DNA of 46,218 nucleotides from an uncultured Eubacteriales bacterium (GCA_900546315.1 URCP01000014.1:1-46218), one strand, 5' to 3'; positions 19,442 through 28,053 are shown, counted from the first letter of the stretch. A program made the numbers and translations. Notes: generated from the letters alone by a model not told the origin.

Positions 19442-19974
19442 ACGCTGATCCCCCTTTCCGCGAGGTACTCTCTCAGGTTTTTTCTTGTCTTCATGAGTAT
19501 TTTCGACACCTTGTTCTCGCTCATTCCGAGATCCGCGGCGATCTTTTTCACCTGCTCGGAGAACAGATAGCGCCGAAGAAACACTCTGGCTGACGTTCTG
19601 TCGAGCGTCTCAAGGAAATCGTCCAGTATCTCCTTAAGCTCCCCGCCTTCGTCGATGACCGCGGTCTCGCTCTCGCATTCCTCAAGCTCAACCATGACAG
19701 CCGAGCGCTTCACAGCGTGCTCCGCGCGGAAGACGCTTATCGCGAGGTTCCGAACGATCTTCACGGCGTAAGCCTTAAGTGAGACCGGCTTTTCCGGCGG
19801 GATGCTGTTCCACATCCGGAGTGACGTGTCGCTCACGCATTCCTCCGCGCTCCCGTGATTGCCGGTGATGCCATACGCCACCGTGTGGCAGAGCTTCTTA
19901 TATTTGTTCTCGAATTCGCTGATAGCCCTTTCGTCACGCTTCCAGAACAGCGCGATTATGCCGCTGTCCTCCAT
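19438..19974 (-). CDS. ECF-type RNA polymerase sigma factor
   Basis: This 178-residue sigma factor has region 2 (about 20-85, with AEECVSDTSLRMWNSIPP) and region 4 (about 115-172, with FLRRYLFSEQVKKIAADLG and a helix-turn-helix ending ENKVSKILMKTRKNLR). It has no region 3, as expected of ECF factors, and resembles the clostridial type whose anti-sigma gene lies directly downstream. I chose the ATG at 19974, eight bases after AGGAGGTG; that site overlaps the stop of the upstream lipoprotein gene. It probably reads its own operon and perhaps other envelope genes. Confidence 0.92.
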   Translation of the reverse strand: MEDSGIIALFWKRDERAISEFENKYKKLCHTVAYGITGNHGSAEECVSDTSLRMWNSIPPEKPVSLKAYAVKIVRNLAISVFRAEHAVKRSAVMVELEECESETAVIDEGGELKEILDDFLETLDRTSARVFLRRYLFSEQVKKIAADLGMSENKVSKILMKTRKNLREYLAERGISV

Positions 19975-19979
19975 GGCGT

Positions 19980-21188
19980 TCACCTCCTGTCCGGCATTAC
20001 ACACTTCACGGTTCTGCCGCCGGAGACCTCATATATAAGCGTATCCGGCGAGACATTGTAATCATATCCTTCTTCGTAGTAATCGTTTTCGATAAATCCG
20101 CTGAACATCAGAGCGATATACGTCTCCTCCCCGTCGTCAAGCACACCGCCGAATACACCGTAAAGGTACGCGAAATCAAATTCCGTGTCAGCGATAAGCT
20201 CAGCACCGCTTCCGTCGGTGTTCATGCGGTATATCTTCCCGCCGCAGAGATCGTAATACGTGTCGCCGTGAACCATGATAGTCTCCGGCTCTTTTTCCGC
20301 GACGGTATAATAAATCTTCCCGCCGGAAACGATGAACTGCGCGATATTATCCGAGAGCTTTTCCGGTTCTCCGCCGTCGATTCTGACCCGCCAGAGCTCG
20401 TTTGTATTCTGCGACAACAGCCGCCCATAAGCGTCGTTTGCTTCCGACGGACGCTTTATCGTGTAATATGAATAACCGTCCGAAAACTGCCCGTTCATAG
20501 CCTGCGGAACCGTTATATCAAGCTCGCGCCTGTCTTTCCCGTCAAGGTCTGTCGACCAGAAAGCCATCCCGTCCTCCGCCGCGCCGTACCAGTATATCCT
20601 TTCACCGTCGACCGCGAAGATCTCCGGAAGATCAGAGGATCCGGTGTCATTGGAACAGTATTCATCTTTCATCGGCATCTCGCGTATTTTCCTACCGTCG
20701 GCATAATAGAAATGATATTTCGCGGAAACTCCGTCGCCATCCGGAATGAGCCTGTAGAAATACACTCTGCCCTCCGCCGCCGCGATGATTGACAGCGCGT
20801 CCTCAAACGCTCCGATTTCCTTCGTGTCTCCGTTCAGCATATCATACGCGCAGAGCGCGACCTTCCCGGAGCGCTCCCCTGTATTTTTGTCGACAGACAT
20901 CTCCCCGCGGATGAAGAACATCGTGTTCCCGGACGGCACGCACTGCTCCGCCTCATAGAACGGACATCCGCCATCGTCATGCCCGCAGAGCGGATCGACG
21001 CAGACAGGCGTGACAGCTCCGGAGCGGTAATTCACTTTATAAGGGCAGCCGGTATCGACTTCTCCGAGCGGAAACCCCTCCGCGTTTCTGAAGAAATATT
21101 CGTCCCGCACAGACAGCGTCTTTCTGTTGCCGCACGACACGGTGAGCATGAAAACGACCGTCATACAGAGTATCAGAACACGTTTCAT
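19980..21188 (-). CDS. Lipoprotein with CxDP[LI]CxH motif, beta-propeller-like (copy 1 of 3)
   Basis: The first gene of the operon encodes 402 residues with lipobox VFMLTVSC (Cys19). The motif VCVDPLCGHDDGGCP lies at 62-76, with Cys63, Cys68, His70 and Cys75. Strand repeats such as GRVYFYR, ERIYWYG and GKIYYTV are spaced along the protein, suggesting a TolB/DUF5050-like beta-propeller. GAGAGGAC precedes the ATG. The stop codon is embedded in the ribosome site of the sigma gene, so the two are translationally linked. A role as an extracytoplasmic sensor or substrate-binding partner fits the context but is not shown by sequence. Confidence 0.75.
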   Translation of the reverse strand: MKRVLILCMTVVFMLTVSCGNRKTLSVRDEYFFRNAEGFPLGEVDTGCPYKVNYRSGAVTPVCVDPLCGHDDGGCPFYEAEQCVPSGNTMFFIRGEMSVDKNTGERSGKVALCAYDMLNGDTKEIGAFEDALSIIAAAEGRVYFYRLIPDGDGVSAKYHFYYADGRKIREMPMKDEYCSNDTGSSDLPEIFAVDGERIYWYGAAEDGMAFWSTDLDGKDRRELDITVPQAMNGQFSDGYSYYTIKRPSEANDAYGRLLSQNTNELWRVRIDGGEPEKLSDNIAQFIVSGGKIYYTVAEKEPETIMVHGDTYYDLCGGKIYRMNTDGSGAELIADTEFDFAYLYGVFGGVLDDGEETYIALMFSGFIENDYYEEGYDYNVSPDTLIYEVSGGRTVKCVMPDRR

Positions 21189-21216
21189 AAAGTCCTCTCA
21201 CCCCTTCACTTATAAA

Positions 21217-21242
21217 GACGCGGAAACCTCCGGAATCTTCCA
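21217..21242 (-). promoter_or_regulatory. Candidate ECF-type promoter of the sigma-permease operon
   Basis: The minus strand has TGGAAG (21237-21242), a 16-bp spacer and CGTC (21217-21220). This resembles Firmicute ECF promoters (TGAAAC-N16-CGTC) but lacks the usual AAC. No good sigma-A promoter is seen between the rplQ terminator and the first lipoprotein gene. Confidence 0.35.
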
Positions 21243-21249
21243 CCTTGAA

Positions 21250-21316
21250 TGATAAAAACAAAACCCGCCGTCCGGAGACCTGCGCCTTGCGGCTCCGGTC
21301 TTTTGGGACAACGGGT
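21250..21316 (-). terminator. Terminator of the S10-spc-alpha ribosomal operon
   Basis: An 11-bp outer stem ACCCGTTGTCC / GGACGGCGGGT (21263-21316, two wobble pairs) encloses an inner GACC-GGTC hairpin and is followed on the minus strand by TTTGTTTTTATC. Confidence 0.85.
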
Positions 21317-21379
21317 ATGTTTTTTCAAGCGATCCGATCAATGATAACTCATAGAACGGTCATCTCGGTGAGCTTTCGC

Positions 21380-21799
21380 TTATTCAGCGTCAGCCGCTGC
21401 CGGCGCCTTGTCTGCCTTCTTAGCGGACTTTTCTTCCGGCTTCTTGATATTGTCAAACTTGGTCAGCTTGATGAGAGCCATCTCAGCTGCGTCGCCGCGG
21501 CGCGGACCGAGCTTGTATATCTGGGTGTAACCGCCGTTTATGTCTGCGTAATCGGGAGCGATCACGTCAAACAGCTTCTTTACGACGTCTTCCTTCGTGA
21601 TGAAGGCAAGAGCCTCGCGGCGGGATGCGAGTGTATTTTCCTTGCCGAGAGTGATCATCTTCTCTGCGAGGCTGCGGACCTCCTTAGCACGTGTAAGGGT
21701 GGTCTCTATACAACCGTTCTCAAGCAGATAAGTCACCATGCCTCTGAGCATTGCTTTTCTGTGCGCGGTGGTTCTGCCGAGCTTTCTGGTTCCGGGCAT
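21380..21799 (-). CDS. rplQ: 50S ribosomal protein L17
   Basis: L17 lies near the exit tunnel of the large subunit. The 139 residues start with the invariant MPGTRKLGRTTAHRKAMLR and contain ETTLTRAKEVR. A Lys/Ala-rich tail of about 20 residues (EEKSAKKADKAPAAADAE) extends beyond the usual end. AAAGGAGGG precedes the ATG. It is the last gene of the ribosomal cluster, 100 bases after rpoA and directly before a strong terminator. Confidence 0.98.
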   Translation of the reverse strand: MPGTRKLGRTTAHRKAMLRGMVTYLLENGCIETTLTRAKEVRSLAEKMITLGKENTLASRREALAFITKEDVVKKLFDVIAPDYADINGGYTQIYKLGPRRGDAAEMALIKLTKFDNIKKPEEKSAKKADKAPAAADAE

Positions 21800-21899
21800 T
21801 GGAATTCCCTCCTTTTGTGGATCAGTAAAGTATGTCGGGCGAGCAAACGATTCCGGGCGCGGTCAGACGACATCGTCGCCGACCATCGCCTTATCGGAA

Positions 21900-22850
21900 T
21901 TATTCCTCTTCCTTCTTCAGATCAAGGCCGAGAGAGTGTAACTTCTGAATTACCTCTTCGAGCGATTTCTTTCCGAGGTTGCGGACCTTTATCATGTCCT
22001 CCTCGGTGCGGTTGGTAAGATCTTCAACCGTATCGATGCCGGCGCGCTTCAAGCAGTTGAAGCTTCTGACCGACATGTCAAGCTCCTCAATGGTCATCTC
22101 AAGAACTTTTTCCTTGATTGTCTCTTCGCGCTCAACCATGATTTCCGCCTTCTTTGCCTCATCCGAAAGATCGACAAAGAGGTTGAGATGCTCGTTGAGT
22201 ATCTTGGCGCCAAGTGAGATAGCTTCCTTAGCCGAAATTGTACCGTTAGTCAATACCTCAAGCGTAAGCTTGTCGTAATCGGTGTTGCTTCCGACGCGGG
22301 TATTCTCGACCGTATAGTTCACATTGTATACGGGCGTGTATATCGAATCGGTATAGATCAGTCCGATCACAGAGGGGTTATTCTGCTTGTTCTTCTCCTG
22401 AGAGACATATCCTCTGCCGTGATCGAAGGTCAGCTCCATGTAGAAGCGGGTTCCCTCGCTGACTGTCGCGATATGATGCTCAGGGTTGAGGATTTCGATG
22501 TCCGCATCCTGCTTGATATCGCCCGCGGTAACGTTCGCCTGTCCGTTGACGTCGATAGTAACCGTCTTGGGTCCGCTGGTATGCAGCTTAGCCGTTATGC
22601 CCTTGACATTGAGGACGATCTCGGTGACGTCTTCCTTGACACCCGGGATCGTGGATATCTCGTGCAGAACGCCGTCGATCTTGATGCTTACCACCGCAAC
22701 GCCCGGAAGTGAGCTTAAAAGTACTCTTCTCAGCGAATTTCCGAGAGTTATTCCGTATCCGCGCTCCAGAGGCTCGATAATGAACTTACCGCTCTTGCCG
22801 TCTTCGCTCAGATTAACGGTCGCAATATTGGGCTTCTCTATTTCTATCAT
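21900..22850 (-). CDS. rpoA: DNA-directed RNA polymerase alpha subunit
   Basis: The 316-residue alpha subunit nucleates polymerase assembly and contacts UP elements and activators. The N-terminal domain (about 1-230) contains GYGITLGNSLRRVLLSSLPG; the C-terminal domain (about 250-316) has the two helix-hairpin-helix pieces NCLKRAGIDTVEDL and VRNLGKKSLEEV. The ATG at 22850 follows AAAGGAGGG. It stands between rpsD and rplQ as in nearly all Firmicutes. Confidence 0.99.
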   Translation of the reverse strand: MIEIEKPNIATVNLSEDGKSGKFIIEPLERGYGITLGNSLRRVLLSSLPGVAVVSIKIDGVLHEISTIPGVKEDVTEIVLNVKGITAKLHTSGPKTVTIDVNGQANVTAGDIKQDADIEILNPEHHIATVSEGTRFYMELTFDHGRGYVSQEKNKQNNPSVIGLIYTDSIYTPVYNVNYTVENTRVGSNTDYDKLTLEVLTNGTISAKEAISLGAKILNEHLNLFVDLSDEAKKAEIMVEREETIKEKVLEMTIEELDMSVRSFNCLKRAGIDTVEDLTNRTEEDMIKVRNLGKKSLEEVIQKLHSLGLDLKKEEE

Positions 22851-22912
22851 TCAATAACCCTCCTTTGATTATAAACACAGCCTTTGTGTACTGGGTATAT
22901 AGGAGGCTGTTA

Positions 22913-23509
22913 TTACTTGGAATACAATTCGACGATGAGCTGCTCTTCGAACGGGAAGTCGATGTCGTCGCGCACAGGGAGCGCGGTGACCTTCGCTGCG
23001 CCATTCGCCTTGTCAAGCTCAAGCCACTTCGGTGCGATAACCGAATCCATGCCCTCGATGAGACCCTTGAACTTCTCGGATCCGCGGCTGTTCTCGCTGA
23101 CTGCGATAACGTCGCCGACCGAAACGAGGTAGGACGGAATGTTGCACTTCTTGCCGTTGACGGTGTAATGAGCGTGGCTCACGAGAAGACGTGCTTCGCG
23201 GCGGGTCTTTGCGAGTCCCATACGGAAGACGACGTTGTCGAGGCGGCGCTCAAGAAGCGAGAGAAGGTTCTCACCGGTCTTGCCGGCCATCTTCTCGGCC
23301 TTGAGATAGTAGTTGTGGAACTGCTTCTCCATGACGCCGTAGATGAACTTTGCCTTCTGCTTCTCCTGAAGCTGAGTTGCGTACTCACCCTTCTTACGGG
23401 GCTTAGCCGCGCTGTTGCGGGTGGTGTTCTTCTTGTCGTAACCCATGACTGCCGGAGAGATTCCGAGAGTCTTGCAGCGCTTTGCGATAGGCTGGTTGTT
23501 TTTAGCCAT
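22913..23509 (-). CDS. rpsD: 30S ribosomal protein S4
   Basis: S4 starts assembly of the small subunit at the 5' domain of 16S rRNA. The 198 residues include the central S4 RNA-binding domain (LERRLDNVVFRMGLAKTRRE, about 90-110) and the C-terminal PVRDDIDFPFEEQLIVELYSK. The N-terminus (MAKNNQPIAKRCKTLGIS) lacks the zinc-binding cysteine set of some S4 forms. A ribosome site AGGAGG precedes the ATG. It lies 24 bases downstream of rpsK. Confidence 0.98.
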   Translation of the reverse strand: MAKNNQPIAKRCKTLGISPAVMGYDKKNTTRNSAAKPRKKGEYATQLQEKQKAKFIYGVMEKQFHNYYLKAEKMAGKTGENLLSLLERRLDNVVFRMGLAKTRREARLLVSHAHYTVNGKKCNIPSYLVSVGDVIAVSENSRGSEKFKGLIEGMDSVIAPKWLELDKANGAAKVTALPVRDDIDFPFEEQLIVELYSK

Positions 23510-23533
23510 GATTCTTTTATCCTCCTGTCAGAG

Positions 23534-23941
<408 letters not shown>

Positions 23942-23954
23942 CTTTAGTCACTCC

Positions 23955-24323
23955 TTACTTCTTCTTATTCGCGATGGTCTTTGCGGGACCCTTTCTGGTG
24001 CGCGCGTTGGTCTTGGTCCTCTGGCCTCTTACGGGCAGACCCTTTCTGTGTCTGATTCCGCGGTAGCAGTTGATCTCGATCATGCGCTTGATGTTGAGAG
24101 CGACGTCACGGCGGAGGTCACCTTCAACGTGGTAGTTCTTTTCGATCTCTTCTCTGAGCTTCGCGGTCTCTTCCTCGGTGAGATCCTTCGCTCTCTTATC
24201 GGGATCGATCCCGGTAATCTTCAGAATGTCCTTCGAGCTCTTGAGTCCGATACCGTAAATGTAGGTGAGAGCGATTTCAACTCTCTTGTTGTTTGGAATA
24301 TCAACACCGGCAATACGTGCCAT
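23955..24323 (-). CDS. rpsM: 30S ribosomal protein S13
   Basis: The 122-residue S13 contacts the P-site tRNA and the L5 bridge. MARIAGVDIPNNKRVEIALT opens the protein and the conserved RGIRHRKGLPVRGQRTKTNA lies near residue 90, followed by a lysine-rich end. Spacing and gene order (rpmJ-rpsM-rpsK-rpsD) are the usual ones. Confidence 0.98.
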   Translation of the reverse strand: MARIAGVDIPNNKRVEIALTYIYGIGLKSSKDILKITGIDPDKRAKDLTEEETAKLREEIEKNYHVEGDLRRDVALNIKRMIEINCYRGIRHRKGLPVRGQRTKTNARTRKGPAKTIANKKK

Positions 24324-24374
24324 TCGTTAATTCACCCCTTTTAGTTAGTTGGTTGTGGTTGTCGTGCTGAAAAC

Positions 24375-24488
24375 TCAGCCCTGTCTCTGCTTGTGCTTCG
24401 GGTTTTCGCAGATGACCATAACGTGACCTTTTCTCTTGATGATCTTGCATTTCTCGCAGATCTTCTTAACGGACGGTTTCACTTTCAT
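24375..24488 (-). CDS. rpmJ: 50S ribosomal protein L36 (zinc-type)
   Basis: This is a 37-residue protein starting MKVKPSVKKICEKCKIIKRK. It has the complete zinc site of the C+ form: CEKC (Cys11, Cys14), then Cys27 and His32 in ICENPKHKQRQG. It lies between infA and rpsM, the standard position. The ribosome site is modest (AAAGG about 15 bases ahead, or GGTG six bases ahead). It was read directly from the minus strand because of its small size. Confidence 0.96.
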   Translation of the reverse strand: MKVKPSVKKICEKCKIIKRKGHVMVICENPKHKQRQG

Positions 24489-24541
24489 TGTGTTCACCAT
24501 GCCTTTCTCACAATACGTGATTTCGTATACGGCCCCGGAGA

Positions 24542-24760
24542 TTACTTCGCTCTCCAGGTTATCCTGCCCTTCGTAAGGTCATACACGCTGACTTCAACCG
24601 TGACCTTGTCTCCGGGGAGGATCTTGATATAGTTCATACGGAGCTTACCGGATATGTGGGCAGTGATGATATGCCCATTGGACAGCTCCACCTTGAATAC
24701 GGCGTTAGGCAGTGCCTCAATTACCGTACCCTCGAATTCTACAACGTCGTCCTTCGGCAG
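24542..24760 (-). CDS. infA: Translation initiation factor IF-1 with a CTG start codon
   Basis: IF-1 binds the A site of the 30S subunit and strengthens IF-3 and IF-2 action. The frame gives a full S1-like OB fold: KDDVVEFEGTVIEALPNAVF, then GHIITAHISGKLRMNYIKIL and DLTKGRITWRAK. With CTG at 24760 read as Met the protein has exactly the canonical 72 residues (MPKDDVV). The only other codons between the in-frame stop (the TGA of map) and CTG are ACA, GGA, GGG, ATT and ATT. AGGAGG ends seven bases before the CTG but only one and four bases before the two ATT codons, so CTG fits best. No frameshift or internal stop is present. Confidence 0.9.
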   Translation of the reverse strand: MPKDDVVEFEGTVIEALPNAVFKVELSNGHIITAHISGKLRMNYIKILPGDKVTVEVSVYDLTKGRITWRAK

Positions 24761-24775
24761 AATAATCCCTCCTGT

Positions 24776-25525
24776 TCAATCGACTTTTGTCAGAACGATA
24801 GGTCCGTCGTTCGTGATCGCTATCGAATGCTCGTAGTGAGCCGACAGCGTCCCGTCCTCAGTGACCACCGTCCACTTGTCGCGAAGCTCTCTGACATCCG
24901 GTCCACCGATGTTAACCATAGGCTCGACCGCGATGGTCATTCCGGCGTAAAGCCGTACTCCGCGTCCCTTCGTACCGAAATTCGGAACATCCGGCTCCAT
25001 GTGAAGCTCCTCGCCGACTCCGTGTCCGACATAGCGTCTGACAACGGAGAAGCCGTTCTCCTCAACATAGGACTGAACCGCGTGACCTATATCGCCGACA
25101 CGGTTTCCTGGCTTCGCCTCGGCGATGCCCTTCCAGAAGCTCTCTTTCGTTACGTCAATGAGGCGCTGTGCCTCGGCGCTTATCCTTCCGCAGGGGAAAG
25201 TGTTCGCGCTGTCGCCGTGGAAGCCCTTATAGAAAGCTCCGACGTCGATCTTGACAATGTCTCCCTCGTCGATGACGCGGGGACCGGGGATACCGTGAAT
25301 CACCTGATCGTTGATACTGATGCAGGCGCTTCCGGGGAATCCGCCGTAACCGAGGAAGGAGGGCTTTGCGCCCTGACTCTCGATATGCCGTCTGATGATG
25401 GTATCGAGCTGCTTCGTGGTAACGCCGGGGCGGATGGCCTCGGCCGCGAGCAGAATCGACTCACCGGTGATCCTGCCGGCCTCCTTCATCAGTTTTATCT
25501 GATCAGAGTTTTTAACCGATATCAT
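24776..25525 (-). CDS. map: Methionine aminopeptidase, type I
   Basis: Map removes the initiator methionine from nascent proteins using two metal ions. The 249 residues show the pita-bread fold with metal ligands in DIVKIDVGAFYKGFHGDSANTF (two Asp), the histidine in YVGHGVGEELH, and Glu in AVEPMV and the C-terminal half. It has no N-terminal zinc-finger extension. The ATG at 25525 shares its A with the TAA stop of adk (TAATG), so translation is coupled. Confidence 0.97.
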   Translation of the reverse strand: MISVKNSDQIKLMKEAGRITGESILLAAEAIRPGVTTKQLDTIIRRHIESQGAKPSFLGYGGFPGSACISINDQVIHGIPGPRVIDEGDIVKIDVGAFYKGFHGDSANTFPCGRISAEAQRLIDVTKESFWKGIAEAKPGNRVGDIGHAVQSYVEENGFSVVRRYVGHGVGEELHMEPDVPNFGTKGRGVRLYAGMTIAVEPMVNIGGPDVRELRDKWTVVTEDGTLSAHYEHSIAITNDGPIVLTKVD

Positions 25526-26172
25526 TATTTACTGCCTTTTTTCTCTTCGATGAGACCGAGAGTGAGCGCCGTAGTATCGGCGACCTCTTCCTGTCCGACC
25601 ACCACCGCGAGCTTGCCGGTCTTCGAGTAGTACTCCTTGAGCGGCTCTGTCTGTTCGTGGTAGGTTGCGAGACGGGACTTGACGACCTCCGGAGCGTCAT
25701 CCTTGCGGATGGTCAGCTCCTCGCCGCACTTGTCGCAGTTCTTCGAATCCTTCGACGGGTTGTAAACCGTGTGATAGGAAGCACCGCACTTAGCGCAGAC
25801 GCGTCTGCCGGTCATTCTCTCGATTATCTTTTCGTCCGGAACTTCAATGTCGATGACAAGGTCGATGTTCACGCCCATCTTATCAAGCGCTTCCGCCTGA
25901 GGAACGGTGCGGGGGAAACCGTCAAGGATGAAGCCGTTCTTGCAGTCATCCGCCGCGAGACGGTCCTTGATGATCCCGATGACGACCTCGTCCGGGACGA
26001 GCGCGCCTTTTTCGGTGTACTCCCTTGCAGCCTTGCCCATTTCGGTCTGATTCTTGATTGCTTCTCGGATGATCGCGCCCGTGGAAACAGCGGGGATCGA
26101 GTACTTTTCGGAAACGATCTCAGCCTGAGTGCCTTTGCCGGCGCCGGGTGCGCCAAGGAAAATCATGTTCAT
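25525..26172 (-). CDS. adk: Adenylate kinase with zinc-binding LID
   Basis: Adk converts ATP and AMP to two ADP. The 215-residue long form has the P-loop GAPGAGKGT (7-15), the AMP-binding TGAIIREAIKNQTE, DGFPRTVPQAEAL, and a LID domain with Cys-x2-Cys (CAKC) and Cys-x2-Cys (CDKC) spaced for a structural zinc, as in many Firmicutes. Its place between secY and map is standard. The start is the ATG at 26172, or possibly the ATG two codons later. Confidence 0.98.
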   Translation of the reverse strand: MNMIFLGAPGAGKGTQAEIVSEKYSIPAVSTGAIIREAIKNQTEMGKAAREYTEKGALVPDEVVIGIIKDRLAADDCKNGFILDGFPRTVPQAEALDKMGVNIDLVIDIEVPDEKIIERMTGRRVCAKCGASYHTVYNPSKDSKNCDKCGEELTIRKDDAPEVVKSRLATYHEQTEPLKEYYSKTGKLAVVVGQEEVADTTALTLGLIEEKKGSK

Positions 26173-26260
26173 TAATCAATTCTCCATGTTTTAAGTTGCG
26201 ATCGGTCTCCCGGACGGTGAAGCCGGGTTACCGGTCTCACCGAAGCGGAAGTAATCGATC

Positions 26261-27544
26261 TTATTCAAGGAAGCCCTTGTAGTGACGCATGGTCATCTGA
26301 GCCTCGATCTCACGAGCGGTCTCGAGCGCGACGCCGACCACGATTATGATCGAAGTGCCCGCGAAAGCGATGCCGGAGATTCTGTTGCCCGAGATGATAT
26401 TTGCGGCAAGCGGAAGAACCGCGATGACACCGAGGAAGAATGCGCCCATAAGAGTTACCTTATTGAGGACCTTCGTGATGTAATCGGCAGTCGGCTTGCC
26501 GGGGCGGATTCCGGGGATGAAGCCGCCGTTCTTCTTCAGGTTGTTTGACACCTCGATCGGGTTGAACGAGATCGCGATGTAGAAGTAGGAGAAGAAGACT
26601 ATCAGCACCATGAACACCACGGCGTACAGCCACGACGTATAGGAGAACAGGCTCTGGAAACCATACCAGAAGGTGCCCTCTTTAGGAGTCGGGAAGAACA
26701 TCGCGATGGTGCTCGGAAGCGCCAGAATGGAGTTCGCGAAGATGATCGGCATGACGCCGGCCATGTTCAGCTTCAGCGGGAGAGTGGAGCTCTGACCGCC
26801 GTACATCTTTCTGCCGACGACGCGCTTAGCGTACTGGATCGGCAGACGTCTTTCAGAGTTGGTCATGAATATGATGAACACAACCATGAAGACCGCGATG
26901 ATGATAGTGACGATTGCGGTGATGATTCCGCCGATGCCGTTCTTGAAGTAGCTGATAAGCATACCGAAAACAGAAGGTATCGAGGATACAATGTTGACGA
27001 AAAGGATGATTGAAATACCGTTTCCGATGCCATTCTCGTTGATCTTCTCGCCGAGCCACATGATAAGGCAGGAGCCTGCGGTGTAGCAAGCGATGATAAC
27101 GATAGCCGAGAATACGCTCTTATTGATAATAAGACCGTAATTACGGAGCATCATGTAGTAACCGTAAGCCGTGATAAGCGCGAGACCGACGGTCACATAA
27201 CGGGTGATCTGCGTGATCTTGTTCCTGCCGTCCTCTTCCTTCGCCATATTCTCGAGTGCGGGAATGGCGGTGCAGAGGAGCTGGATGATGATCGACGCGT
27301 TGATATACGGGGAGATGGAGAGTGCGAACAGTGTCGCACGGGAGAACGCGGTACCCGACAGTATACTCATGTACTGAAGGATGGAACCGTTTCCGAGACC
27401 CTTTATCGTATCCATCATCGAAGCGTTGATGTACGGGATCGGTATTGCCGCGCCTATACGATACAGAACGATGATGAAGATGACATAGAGAATCTTCTTG
27501 CGAAGCTCGGGAAGCGAGAAAGCGTTTCTAAGTGTTTTGAACAA
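26261..27544 (-). CDS. secY: Preprotein translocase subunit SecY
   Basis: SecY forms the protein-conducting channel in the cytoplasmic membrane. The 427 residues contain ten membrane helices, the plug-region GGSSTLPLKLNMAGVMPIIF segment near residue 255, and the C-terminal GIRPGKPTADYI loop used by SecA and the ribosome. The start is TTG at 27544: it lies one base after the rplO stop, and GAGGTGAT within the end of rplO serves as ribosome site. No other start fits the conserved N-terminus. Confidence 0.97.
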   Translation of the reverse strand: MFKTLRNAFSLPELRKKILYVIFIIVLYRIGAAIPIPYINASMMDTIKGLGNGSILQYMSILSGTAFSRATLFALSISPYINASIIIQLLCTAIPALENMAKEEDGRNKITQITRYVTVGLALITAYGYYMMLRNYGLIINKSVFSAIVIIACYTAGSCLIMWLGEKINENGIGNGISIILFVNIVSSIPSVFGMLISYFKNGIGGIITAIVTIIIAVFMVVFIIFMTNSERRLPIQYAKRVVGRKMYGGQSSTLPLKLNMAGVMPIIFANSILALPSTIAMFFPTPKEGTFWYGFQSLFSYTSWLYAVVFMVLIVFFSYFYIAISFNPIEVSNNLKKNGGFIPGIRPGKPTADYITKVLNKVTLMGAFFLGVIAVLPLAANIISGNRISGIAFAGTSIIIVVGVALETAREIEAQMTMRHYKGFLE

Positions 27545-27545
27545 C

Positions 27546-27986
27546 TTAGATCACCTCGGTCTTTCCGCCCGCTGCTTCTATCTTTTCTTTCGCAGTTGCT
27601 GAAAAGACCGATGCTTCAACGGTAAGCTTCTTTGCGATTTCTCCGTTGCCTAACACTTTGAGTCCATCATACGCGTTACGAATAATGCCCTTTTCCATAA
27701 GAGCTGCGAGGTTAACGGTCGCGCCGTCTTCGAAGACGTTAAGCGCCGAAACGTTCACGATAGCATAGTTCTTTGCGAACTTGTTATGGAAGCCTCTCTT
27801 CGGAAGTTTTCTGTAAAGCGGGATCTGACCGCCCTCGAAACCGGGTCTTACACCGCCGCCGGAGCGAGCGTTCTGACCCTTATGACCCTTACCGGCGGTC
27901 TTGCCGTTGCCGGAGCCGGTGCCTCTGCCCTTGCGCCAAGCCGGAGTTACCGAGCCTGCTGCGGGCGAAAGTTCATGGAGCTTCAT
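27546..27986 (-). CDS. rplO: 50S ribosomal protein L15
   Basis: The 146-residue L15 stabilises the core of the large subunit. The N-terminal Gly/Lys/Arg-rich extension GTGSGNGKTAGKGHKGQNAR and GFEGGQIPLYRKLPKRGF are typical. AAGGAGG precedes the ATG. It follows rpmD and is nearly fused to secY. Confidence 0.98.
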   Translation of the reverse strand: MKLHELSPAAGSVTPAWRKGRGTGSGNGKTAGKGHKGQNARSGGGVRPGFEGGQIPLYRKLPKRGFHNKFAKNYAIVNVSALNVFEDGATVNLAALMEKGIIRNAYDGLKVLGNGEIAKKLTVEASVFSATAKEKIEAAGGKTEVI

Positions 27987-28053
27987 TGGTTTTTCCTCCT
28001 TATATAGAAATTTAAGTTGCTTTTGAATTTAAGACTCGCGAAGCCTTTGGGGC

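Noticed and set aside
24542..24760. infA as a pseudogene or frameshifted gene
   Set aside because: The coding frame is complete and conserved over the whole length; only the start codon is unusual.
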